This document shows positions 1 to 5,158 of a DNA stretch of 5,158 nucleotides, piece after piece. Source of the DNA: an uncultured delta proteobacterium. Lineage in GTDB: Bacteria > RBG-13-61-14 > DRUE01. The stretch covers positions 1 through 5,158 of the forward strand of contig CAIUDS010000315.1 of the NCBI GenBank assembly GCA_903897985.1. Reading direction: 5' to 3'. Each line of letters starts with the position of its first letter. The first letter of the stretch is position 1. The translations under genes were made by a program, and so were the position numbers. The notes beneath the pieces are model-generated. The model searched no databases. It was not told where the DNA came from and was given only the letters and a program-made list of their open reading frames with translations.

Positions 1-296
1 CCCTCGAAATCGTGGACCGCGCCAAGATCAATCCCAAGATCCACGCCAATGACCTCAACGAGAACCAGGTGGCGACCATCCGCAAGATCATTGACGACCA
101 GTACACGGTGGAAGGCGAGTTGCGCAAGGAAACCCAGATGAACATCAAGCGCCTCATTGACATGGGTTGTTATCGCGGGATCCGGCACCGCAAAAGCCTG
201 CCGGTCCGCGGACAGCGCACCCACACCAATGCCCGCACCCGCAAGGGACGCCGGCCGCCCATCGCCATCAAAAAGAAGGTCGCGGTTAAAACCTGA
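1..296 (+). CDS. rpsM: 30S ribosomal protein uS13, 5' end cut by window
   Basis: This is the C-terminal 97 residues of small-subunit protein S13, read in frame from base 3 to a TGA stop at 294-296; the start lies before the window. S13 sits in the head of the 30S subunit, where it contacts 16S rRNA, the P-site tRNA and the 50S bridge. The diagnostic block is present: GCYRGIRHRK, then LPVRGQRTHTNARTRKGRR, close to the E. coli protein. By comparison with E. coli S13, roughly the first 28 residues are missing. A GTG at base 12 is in frame but is internal, because the reading frame is open to the left edge and family similarity extends past it. The C-terminus ends in a basic tail (IAIKKKVAVKT) a few residues longer than in E. 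coli. It is followed after 18 bp by rpsK, as in the classical alpha operon. Confidence 0.97.
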   Translation, partial: LEIVDRAKINPKIHANDLNENQVATIRKIIDDQYTVEGELRKETQMNIKRLIDMGCYRGIRHRKSLPVRGQRTHTNARTRKGRRPPIAIKKKVAVKT

Positions 297-314
297 GCTT
301 AAAAAGGAGAACTA

Positions 315-788
315 ATGGTAGATAAACCAGATAAACCGGAAAAACCGGATAAACCGGAAAAAGCGGGTAAAACCCAAGCGCCGGGCTCGGGCTCGGCGCC
401 GGCCGCGGCCGCGCCCAAGCCCAAGAAAAAGGTGAGACGGGTCGGCGAGCATGCCACCGCCCATGTCAAGAGCACCTTCAACAACACCATCATCACCATA
501 ACCGATGAGCGCGGCAATGTCATTTGCTGGGCCAGTTCGGGGACCGTGGGTTTCAAGGGCTCGCGCAAGTCCACCCCCTTTGCCGCCCAGCAGGCCGCCA
601 GCGAGGTGGCGCGCAAGGCCCAGGAAATGGGCGTTAAATCGCTCGGAGTGTTCATCAAGGGGCCCGGCTCCGGACGCGAAGCCGCGCTCCGCGCGCTCCA
701 GGCCTCGGGCATCAGAATAACCACCATCCGGGATGTCACCCCGCTCCCGCATAACGGCTGCCGGCCGCCCAAGCGCAGAAGGGTATAA
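315..788 (+). CDS. rpsK: 30S ribosomal protein uS11 with Lys/Pro-rich N-terminal extension
   Basis: S11 is a platform protein of the 30S subunit that binds 16S rRNA near the mRNA exit side. Residues from about 37 to 157 match the bacterial family throughout: the FNNTIITITDERGN block (55-68), the GFKGSRKSTPFAAQ block (79-92), KGPGSGRE (115-122), and the ending DVTPLPHNGCRPPKRRRV. The protein has 157 residues, against 129 in E. coli. The surplus is an N-terminal tail of about 30 residues: five [D/E]KP-like triplets (residues 3-17), then a Gly/Ser/Ala/Pro stretch and PKPKKK. The ATG at 315 is supported by AAGGAGA at 304-310, and no in-frame ATG or GTG with a comparable ribosome binding site lies nearer the conserved core. 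It is 18 bp after rpsM and 11 bp before rpsD, so it is probably co-transcribed. The identity is certain; the role of the tail is unknown. Confidence 0.96.
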   Translation: MVDKPDKPEKPDKPEKAGKTQAPGSGSAPAAAAPKPKKKVRRVGEHATAHVKSTFNNTIITITDERGNVICWASSGTVGFKGSRKSTPFAAQQAASEVARKAQEMGVKSLGVFIKGPGSGREAALRALQASGIRITTIRDVTPLPHNGCRPPKRRRV

Positions 789-793
789 GGAGG
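787..793 (+). promoter_or_regulatory. Strong ribosome binding site for rpsD
   Basis: AAGGAGG overlaps the TAA stop of rpsK and lies 6 bases before the GTG at 800. It fixes GTG as the rpsD start, because the encoded ARNINPQCR N-terminus also fits the family. The overlap with the rpsK stop suggests translational coupling; that is inference. Confidence 0.8.
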
Positions 794-799
794 AATCGA

Positions 800-1441
800 G
801 TGGCAAGAAATATCAATCCGCAATGCAGGATTTGTCGCCGAGAGGGCTTGAAGCTCTATCTCAAGGGTGAGCGCTGTTTCACCGAAAAGTGCGCGGTGGA
901 CCGCAGGAACTATCCGCCCGGACAGCACGGAGGACAGAAGGGCCATTTCCGCAAGAAGATCAGCGATTACGCGCTGCGCCTGCGCGAGAAGCAAAAAGTC
1001 AAGGGCATCTTCGGCATTTACGAACGCCAGTTCGAGCGCTATGTCACCGACGCCGACCGCATGAAGGGAATCACCGGCTACAACCTCCTGCTCGCCATCG
1101 AGCGCCGGCTCGACAACATGGTCTATCGCATGGGCTTCGGCACCAGCAGGAGCTCGGCCCGACAACTGGTCCGGCACCGCCATGTCCTGGTCAACGGCAA
1201 GAAGGTCAATATCCCTTCCTTCCAGGTCAAGATCGGGGATGTGATCGAGCTGGAGGCCAAGAAAAAGAACAATGAGTTTATCAAGCATGCCTTGGGAACC
1301 ATTGACGCCCGGGGAGGCATTCCCCGTTGGCTGGATGTGAACCGGGATCTGTTCCGGGGCGTGGTCGCCGATTATCCGAAACGGGAAGAGTTGACTTTGC
1401 CGGTTCAAGAGCAACTGATTGTCGAATTCTATTCACGATAA
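800..1441 (+). CDS. rpsD: 30S ribosomal protein uS4, zinc-binding form
   Basis: S4 is a primary 16S rRNA-binding protein that nucleates assembly of the 30S body. The start is GTG, preceded by AAGGAGG. The 213-residue length is normal for the family (209 in Thermus thermophilus). The N-terminal domain has Cys9, Cys12, Cys26 and Cys31, which align with the four zinc ligands of the T. thermophilus protein, so this is the metal-binding (C+) type. It is followed by RRNYPPGQHG (35-44) and SDYALRLREKQK (55-66). The S4 RNA-binding domain spans about residues 102-165, with RLDNMVYRMGFGTSR and RQLVRHRHVLVNGKKV. The C-terminus LPVQEQLIVEFYSR is canonical. In E. coli S4 represses this operon by binding a leader pseudoknot before rpsM; that region is outside the window, so the mechanism cannot be judged here. 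rpoA follows after 24 bp. Confidence 0.97.
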   Translation: MARNINPQCRICRREGLKLYLKGERCFTEKCAVDRRNYPPGQHGGQKGHFRKKISDYALRLREKQKVKGIFGIYERQFERYVTDADRMKGITGYNLLLAIERRLDNMVYRMGFGTSRSSARQLVRHRHVLVNGKKVNIPSFQVKIGDVIELEAKKKNNEFIKHALGTIDARGGIPRWLDVNRDLFRGVVADYPKREELTLPVQEQLIVEFYSR

Positions 1442-1465
1442 GACTTTAAACCAGGGGGAGATAAA

Positions 1466-2488
1466 ATGCAGAGAAGCTGGAAAACTCTGATTAAGCCCAA
1501 AAAACTAGAAGTTGAAGCCGATTCCCTGACCGAAACCTACGGCAGGTTCATCGCCGAGCCCATCGAGCGCGGTTTCGGAATAACCCTCGGCAACGCCCTG
1601 CGCAGGGTATTGCTCTCATCCATTCCCGGCGCCGCTCTGGTCGCGGTCAAGATTGACGGCGTGCTCCATGAGTTCTCATCCATCGCCGGCGTGACCGAGG
1701 ATGTCACCGAACTCATCCTCAACCTCAAAGGCGTGATCGCCAAATACCGCGGAGACACCACCAAGCAATTCAGCCTGGATGCGGAAGGCCCCTCCGAGGT
1801 CACCGCCCAAGACATCAAGACCGATGGAACCGTCGAGATTGTCAATCCCGACCACCACCTCGCCACCTTGGGCAAGAGCGCCAAACTCAAGCTGGAGCTC
1901 TGGGTCAAATCCGGCCGCGGTTATGTCCCCTCCGAGCGCAACCGGGATCGGTCCTACCCGGTCGGGACCATTCCCATGGACGCCATTTTCACCCCCGTCC
2001 GAAAAGTCAATTTCAATGTCACCAACGCCCGCGTCGGCCGGATAACCGACTATGACCGCCTGACCCTCGAAGTCTGGACCCACGGCGGCATCGCCCCGGC
2101 CGAGGCCATTGCCATTGGCGCCAAAATCCTCAAAGACCAGCTCACGGTCTTTATTCCCTTCGAGGCCAAGGAAGAATATGTCCCGATCGAGGAAGAGGAA
2201 GAGGCGGTTCGGCCCGAGCTTAATCCCAACCTTTACCGGACCGTGGAGGAACTCGAACTTTCCGTCCGTTCCGCCAACTGCCTCAAGACCATGGGCCTCC
2301 GTCTGATCGGAGAACTGGTCCAGAAAAACGAGCCCGAACTGCTCAAATTCAAAAACTTCGGCCGCAAGTCCTTGAGCGAAATCAAGGAAATCCTGGCCAC
2401 TTTGGGGCTTTCCCTTGGAACGCACCTGGAAAATTTCCCCGACCCCAAACTGGAAGAAAAGTATAAGAAGGGAGTCCCCAAAAAATGA
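1466..2488 (+). CDS. rpoA: DNA-directed RNA polymerase subunit alpha
   Basis: The alpha subunit dimerises to start assembly of RNA polymerase and contacts promoter UP elements and activators through its C-terminal domain. The ATG at 1466 follows a purine-rich AGGGGGAG at 1453-1460. All 340 residues align with the bacterial family. The N-terminal domain (about 1-235) has the hallmark RGFGITLGNALRRVLLSS (35-52) and GVLHEFSSIAGVTEDVTE (65-82). A short acidic linker with five Glu in a row (242-246) leads to the C-terminal domain (about 256-318). There, VRSANCLK (267-274) and FGRKSLSEIKEIL (298-310) form the DNA-binding helix-hairpin-helix surface; Arg268 corresponds to the DNA-contacting Arg265 of E. 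coli. A charged tail of about 20 residues follows the last family motif (GLSLG). The stop overlaps the rplQ start in ATGA, so the two are probably translationally coupled. Confidence 0.98.
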   Translation: MQRSWKTLIKPKKLEVEADSLTETYGRFIAEPIERGFGITLGNALRRVLLSSIPGAALVAVKIDGVLHEFSSIAGVTEDVTELILNLKGVIAKYRGDTTKQFSLDAEGPSEVTAQDIKTDGTVEIVNPDHHLATLGKSAKLKLELWVKSGRGYVPSERNRDRSYPVGTIPMDAIFTPVRKVNFNVTNARVGRITDYDRLTLEVWTHGGIAPAEAIAIGAKILKDQLTVFIPFEAKEEYVPIEEEEEAVRPELNPNLYRTVEELELSVRSANCLKTMGLRLIGELVQKNEPELLKFKNFGRKSLSEIKEILATLGLSLGTHLENFPDPKLEEKYKKGVPKK

Positions 2489-2973
2489 GGCACCGCAAAG
2501 CGCATGTGAAATTGAACCGGACCCGCGAGCACCGCAAAGCCTTGTTCCGCAACATGGTCACCGACCTGCTCGAAAAGGGCCGCATCGAAACCACCGTGGC
2601 CAAGGCCAAGGCGCTCCGGCCGGTCGCGGAGCGGATGATCACCCTCGCCCGCAAGAATAATCTCCATGCCCAAAAAACCGCCTTCTCCTTCATAACTCGG
2701 AAGCCGGTGGTGAGAAAACTTTTTGAGCAGATCGCCCCCTCCTTCAAGGATCGGCCGGGCGGTTACACCCGCATCATCCGCACCCATACCCGGCTCGGCG
2801 ACGCGGTCGAGATGGCCATCATCGAACTGGTCGGGACCGAACTCGCAACTCCGGCCCCGGGCGCCGACAAATCCGGCAAGCCGGCCAAACCGGGGAAAAA
2901 GGAAAAACTGCAAAAGCCCGCCAAACCGGGCAAACCCGAGAAAAAGGATAAAGCCGCAAAAAGCAAGGACTGA
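2485..2973 (+). CDS. rplQ: 50S ribosomal protein bL17 with Lys/Pro-rich C-terminal extension
   Basis: L17 is a bacteria-specific large-subunit protein near the peptide exit tunnel. The first 118 or so residues match the family: the MRHRK start, KLNRTREHRKALFRNM (9-24), TTVAKAKALRPVAERMITLA (36-55) and PGGYTRIIRT (91-100), ending IIELVGTE. The total is 162 residues, against 127 in E. coli. From about residue 120 it continues as a low-complexity tail rich in Lys, Pro, Gly and Ala, with repeated K-P-[AG]-K-P-G and EKKDKAAKSKD. The start codon overlaps the rpoA stop by 4 bases; a weak AAGGGAG lies at 2468-2474 inside rpoA. This is the usual last gene of the alpha operon, and the change of theme after it fits the operon end. 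The tail resembles in composition the N-terminal tail of S11 upstream. The tail is read in frame through to TGA at 2971-2973 with no sign of a frameshift. Confidence 0.96.
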   Translation: MRHRKAHVKLNRTREHRKALFRNMVTDLLEKGRIETTVAKAKALRPVAERMITLARKNNLHAQKTAFSFITRKPVVRKLFEQIAPSFKDRPGGYTRIIRTHTRLGDAVEMAIIELVGTELATPAPGADKSGKPAKPGKKEKLQKPAKPGKPEKKDKAAKSKD

Positions 2974-3013
2974 AGAATCCCGGCGTAGCGTCCCATAATT
3001 GTGGCCCGGTCAT

Positions 3014-3029
3014 CCCGGCTGCCGGTTTT
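3014..3029 (+). terminator. Weak intrinsic-terminator candidate after rplQ
   Basis: CCGG (3015-3018), loop CTG, CCGG (3022-3025) is followed by TTTT (3026-3029), 41 bases after the rplQ stop. The stem is only 4 bp and the T-run is short. A second pairing with another CCGG at 3006-3009 is possible. It is placed where the operon should end but is too weak to trust, so termination may depend on Rho or on the hairpins further downstream. Confidence 0.25.
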
Positions 3030-3037
3030 ATAAAATT

Positions 3038-3090
3038 CGGGTCAGATCTTGAAGGTCGCGGCTCGGCTGAGCTCGCCGAAGTCAGACCCG
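3038..3090. repeat. GGGTCAGATCTTGA motif with nearby inverted CGGGTC/GACCCG pair
   Basis: CGGGTC at 3038-3043 is repeated in inverted form as GACCCG at 3085-3090. GTCAGA also occurs directly at 3041-3046 and 3081-3086. From memory, GGGTCAGATCTTGA-like strings recur between genes in environmental bacterial genomes near Y1 (IS200-like/REP-associated) transposases. That link is recall, not shown here, since no transposase gene is in the window. It could be the edge of a repeat element or chance. Confidence 0.35.
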
Positions 3091-3104
3091 TGACCAAATC
3101 TGGC

Positions 3105-3121
3105 GCAGGACTGCGTCCTGC
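3105..3121. other. Perfect 7-bp hairpin
   Basis: GCAGGAC (3105-3111) pairs fully with GTCCTGC (3115-3121) across a 3-base loop TGC. No T-run follows directly (CTTTGCG), so it is not a typical intrinsic terminator. It is part of the repeat-bracketed element. Confidence 0.6.
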
Positions 3122-3134
3122 CTTTGCGTCTTTG

Positions 3135-3158
3135 CGGTCCCGCGAATACGCGGGATCG
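3135..3158. other. GC-rich hairpin with AATA loop
   Basis: TCCCGCG (3138-3144) pairs perfectly with CGCGGGA (3149-3155) across the loop AATA. The stem extends outward by a G-T wobble, G-C and C-G to 3135/3158, giving about 10 pairs. A T-run (TTTTTT, 3174-3179) begins 15 bases after the stem, too far for a normal intrinsic terminator. The stem reaches the first base of a GTG at 3158, which would bury that codon if it were a start. Confidence 0.6.
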
Positions 3159-3235
3159 TGACCCGTGACCCAATTTTTTCCTTTGAACCACTTGTGCCTT
3201 GCGGTGATCTTGATTTTGGTGGAAAATTAACGCCA

Positions 3236-4822
3236 ATGATTGATCCCAAAGCGGCGAAAAAGCATGTCCTGGCCATTGACCACGGGACCTCCGCGGTGAA
3301 GGTTGCATTGTTTTCCTGCACCGGAGAGTTGGTGGCGCATGAAGCCAAGAAGATGCCGATCCAGTTTTTGCCGGGCGGGGGCGCGGAGCAAAATCCGGAA
3401 GACTGGTGGAACGGGTTCATAGAGACTGCGCAAAAAATTGTCGCGAAGAAGCTGGTGCCGGTGGATGACATTGTCGCGGTCTGTTGTTCGTCCACTTTCA
3501 GCTCAACCGTGGCGGTGGATGCGCAGGGAAATCATCTTGACAACTCGCTCACCTGGATGGACTCGCGCGGCGCGCCGATGGTCAGAAAAATCGTAGGAGG
3601 TTTTCCATCGGTAGAGGGCTATGCCCTCTTCAAGATGCTGCCCTGGATCTGGAAAACCGGGGGCGGTCCGCAGCTTTCCGGCAAGGACGACATCGCGCAT
3701 GTGCTCTATTGGAAGCAGGCGAAGCCTGACCTTTACCAAAAAACCCATATGTTCCTCGGCAGCAAGGATTACATAAACTTGAAACTGACTGGCCAGTTTG
3801 CGGCCAGCTTCGACTCGATCATGCTCTTCTGGCTCACCAATACCCGAGACATAAATAATGTCCATTATGACGACTGGCTGATCAAGCAACTCGGAATTGA
3901 CAAGTCCAAGCTGCCGCCGCTGAAAAAGTCAATTGATGTCCTCGGCGCAATCAAGCCGGAGGTTGCCGCGGCAATCGGCTTGAACAAGAACACTAAAGTG
4001 GTGGTCGGCTCTCCGGACCATCAATCCGCGTGCATCGGCTCGGGCGCGGTCCGCGACTTCGAGGGCCATCTTTACATCGGCACTTCCTCCTGGCTCCAGT
4101 GCATCGTGCCCTTCAAAAAAACCGATGTGTTCCATTCCATCGCTTCGCTCCCGACTGCGATCCCGGGAAAATATTACTGCGTGAACGAGCAGGACATTGC
4201 CGGAGGGGTTTTGCCGTTCCTCATCAAAATCCTCTTCCCCAAAAACGCGCTTAATCCCAATGACTCACCCGAAAATGTTTTCCAAATATTTGACGAGCTA
4301 GCCGCCAAGGCTTCACCCGGGAGTAACCGGTTACTCTTCACGCCCTGGCTCAACGGCGAACGCACGCCGGTGGACAATGCCACGGTCCGCGCCGGCATTT
4401 ACAATATGAGCATGACCACCAGCCTGGATCAGATCGTGCGCGCGTTTCTCGAAGGCGTGGCTTTTAACAACCGCTGGGCGCTCAAGTATGTCGAGAAGTT
4501 CATCAGCAGGAGGATGGACAAAATAAATATCGTGGGCGGCGGAGCGAATTCAAACCTTTGGTGTCAAATCTTCGCGGATGTGATGGACCGGGTGATCCGG
4601 CAGGTGAAAGACCCGATGCAGACGAACGCCCGGGGCGCCGCCTTTATCGCCGCGGTCGGTCTGGGCCTGATCAAGTTCGAGGACACCCCGACCCTGGTGC
4701 GCATTTCCGAAATCTACGAGCCGGACCCGCGCAACCGGAAAATTTATGACGAACTCTTCAACGAGTTCCTCTCGATTTATCGAAATAATCAGAATATGTA
4801 TCGCAGGTTGAATGGAATCTAA
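3236..4822 (+). CDS. FGGY-family carbohydrate kinase, xylulokinase-like
   Basis: This 528-residue protein should phosphorylate a sugar or polyol with ATP in the cytoplasm. The family signatures run in order: the phosphate loop AIDHGTSAVKVALF (13-26), EQNPEDWW (51-58), the sugar-side TWMDSRG (106-112), and VVVGSPDHQSACIGSGAV (255-272), where Asp261 aligns with the catalytic Asp of E. coli XylB. These are followed by FTPWLNGERTPVDN (368-381), RAFLEGVAFNNRWAL (402-416) and the adenosine-binding INIVGGGANSNLW (430-442). It resembles the XylB group more than RhaB, GlpK or AraB, but substrate cannot be read from sequence. The frame is open back to a GTG at 3158 (554 residues); I prefer ATG 3236 because homology starts just after it and the extra 26 residues arise from the repeat-rich intergenic DNA. 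GGTGGA at 3218-3223 is a weak ribosome binding site, 12 bases upstream of the ATG. The rhamnosidase gene follows 16 bp later, so an operon is likely. Confidence 0.9.
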   Translation: MIDPKAAKKHVLAIDHGTSAVKVALFSCTGELVAHEAKKMPIQFLPGGGAEQNPEDWWNGFIETAQKIVAKKLVPVDDIVAVCCSSTFSSTVAVDAQGNHLDNSLTWMDSRGAPMVRKIVGGFPSVEGYALFKMLPWIWKTGGGPQLSGKDDIAHVLYWKQAKPDLYQKTHMFLGSKDYINLKLTGQFAASFDSIMLFWLTNTRDINNVHYDDWLIKQLGIDKSKLPPLKKSIDVLGAIKPEVAAAIGLNKNTKVVVGSPDHQSACIGSGAVRDFEGHLYIGTSSWLQCIVPFKKTDVFHSIASLPTAIPGKYYCVNEQDIAGGVLPFLIKILFPKNALNPNDSPENVFQIFDELAAKASPGSNRLLFTPWLNGERTPVDNATVRAGIYNMSMTTSLDQIVRAFLEGVAFNNRWALKYVEKFISRRMDKINIVGGGANSNLWCQIFADVMDRVIRQVKDPMQTNARGAAFIAAVGLGLIKFEDTPTLVRISEIYEPDPRNRKIYDELFNEFLSIYRNNQNMYRRLNGI

Positions 4823-4826
4823 AAAT

Positions 4827-4833
4827 AGGAGAG
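4827..4833 (+). promoter_or_regulatory. Ribosome binding site for the rhamnosidase gene
   Basis: AGGAGAG lies 5 bases before the ATG at 4839, just after the kinase stop. It is much stronger than the site before the kinase and supports both the start choice and translation from a shared transcript. Confidence 0.75.
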
Positions 4834-4838
4834 CGGGC

Positions 4839-5158
4839 ATGAAAAAAATAATCGAGTTGATTTGCGGACTGGCTTTGGCGGGAGTTGCGTTTGCGGCCGA
4901 GACCACGATCGTGAACCTGAATGTCGAGTATCACAAGAATCCCATTGCCATTGACACGGCCCATCCGCGGTTTTCCTGGGAAATCCAAAGCTCGAAAAGA
5001 GGCGCGAGTCAGACCGCCTATCGGATCCTGGTGGCGGAGAGCGAGAAAGATCTTTCCGCCACCGGCTCGCCGCTCTGGGACTCGGGCAGGGTGGTCTCGG
5101 AAGACAGCTTCGCGGTTCCCTATCAAGGTCCGGCGCTCAAGAGCCGGACCAATTATTA
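4839..5158 (+). CDS. Secreted GH78-type alpha-L-rhamnosidase, N-terminal part (3' end cut by window)
   Basis: The first 106 codons are present and the frame is open at the right edge. Residues 1-19 look like a Sec signal peptide: KK, a hydrophobic run ICGLALAGVAFA with a Glu at position 6, and likely cleavage at AFA|AE after residue 19. There is no lipobox, so a soluble exported enzyme is expected. The mature start carries the N-terminal beta-sandwich pattern of bacterial alpha-L-rhamnosidases: NPIAIDTAHPRFSW (34-47), QTAYRILVA (58-66), LWDSGRV (79-85), then VPYQGPALKSRTNY. Such enzymes remove terminal alpha-L-rhamnose from glycans or plant glycosides. The (alpha/alpha)6 catalytic domain and its acidic residues lie beyond the window, so activity is inferred from the N-terminal domain only. 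It sits 16 bp after the kinase, which suggests joint expression in sugar use. Confidence 0.85.
   Translation, partial: MKKIIELICGLALAGVAFAAETTIVNLNVEYHKNPIAIDTAHPRFSWEIQSSKRGASQTAYRILVAESEKDLSATGSPLWDSGRVVSEDSFAVPYQGPALKSRTNY

Larger units (their letters stand above)
3085..3170. repeat. 11-bp direct repeats bracketing two hairpins (REP/MITE-like element)
   Basis: GACCCGTGACC occurs at 3085-3095 and again at 3160-3170, in the same orientation. The second copy sits in a tandem CGTGACC-CGTGACC (3157-3170). Between the copies lie two hairpins, GCAGGAC/GTCCTGC (3105-3121) and TCCCGCG/CGCGGGA (3138-3155), separated by CCTTTGCGTCTTTGCGG-type sequence of the kind I recall from dispersed intergenic repeats. 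The whole is a compact structured unit of 86 bp with no coding signal. Its class is not established from one copy. Confidence 0.5.

Noticed and set aside
299..1414. Long minus-strand open frame (371 codons) opposite rpsK and rpsD
   Set aside because: It lies fully antisense to two certain ribosomal genes and its translation shows no recognisable domain. It is explained by the strong GC bias at third codon positions.
1676..2425. Minus-strand open frame (249 codons) opposite rpoA
   Set aside because: It is a shadow of rpoA, Gly/Phe/Asp-rich without family motifs.
3029..3034. TATAAA as a -10 box
   Set aside because: The matching -35 position is GC-rich with no TTGACA-like hexamer.
3183..3212. 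TTGAAC as a -35 box for a kinase promoter
   Set aside because: No acceptable -10 hexamer lies 16-18 bases downstream (GATCTT or similar only).
3042..3495. Minus-strand open frames spanning the intergenic region and the kinase start
   Set aside because: They have no recognisable protein features and mostly overlap the kinase coding strand and the repeat structures.
4839..4880. Lipoprotein signal at Cys9 of the rhamnosidase
   Set aside because: The residue before the Cys is Ile, not Gly/Ala/Ser, and the Cys is too early in the signal; AFA|AE at 17-21 is a better Sec cleavage site.
1..5158. CRISPR array, tRNA, transposase, toxin-antitoxin or defence genes
   Set aside because: I looked for regularly spaced repeats, tRNA-like folds and characteristic motifs on both strands and saw none.

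Overview
The window is the end of a bacterial ribosomal-protein/RNA-polymerase operon followed by the start of a carbohydrate-use gene pair, all on the + strand. The DNA is moderately GC-rich, with C or G favoured at third codon positions in the ribosomal genes. Bacterial-type uS13, uS11, uS4, RNA polymerase alpha and bL17 lie in the classical order, so this is a bacterium. A signal-peptide-bearing glycoside hydrolase at the right edge suggests a polysaccharide or glycoside degrader. RpoA and S4 look ordinary. I cannot place the phylum from the sequence alone; an uncultured or environmental lineage is a guess.

Region 1 (1-2973) is the alpha-operon segment: rpsM (5' end cut by the window), rpsK, rpsD (GTG start), rpoA and rplQ. 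Gaps are 11 to 24 bp between the first four genes, and rpoA and rplQ overlap by 4 bp (ATGA). S11 and L17 both carry extra low-complexity tails rich in Lys and Pro (N-terminal on S11, C-terminal on L17), which is the main oddity of this part. S4 keeps the four cysteines of the zinc-binding form.

Region 2 (2974-3235) is a 262-bp intergenic stretch. It holds only a weak terminator candidate, then a cluster of repeats: an 11-bp direct repeat bracketing two perfect-core hairpins, and a GGGTCAGATCTTGA motif with a nearby inverted copy of its first bases. It looks like a REP/MITE-type element or its remains, at the boundary between the housekeeping operon and the accessory genes.

Region 3 (3236-5158) has an FGGY-family sugar kinase of the xylulokinase-like group. 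After 16 bp comes the first 106 codons of a secreted GH78-type alpha-L-rhamnosidase, cut by the right edge. The likely logic is that the exported rhamnosidase releases sugar from rhamnose-containing glycans and the kinase phosphorylates a ketose or related sugar in the cytoplasm. The kinase does not look like classical rhamnulokinase RhaB, so its substrate is open.

No CRISPR array, tRNA, rRNA, transposase gene or defence system is visible. The window is mostly ordinary. The intergenic element and the two ribosomal-protein tails are the parts worth a second look.
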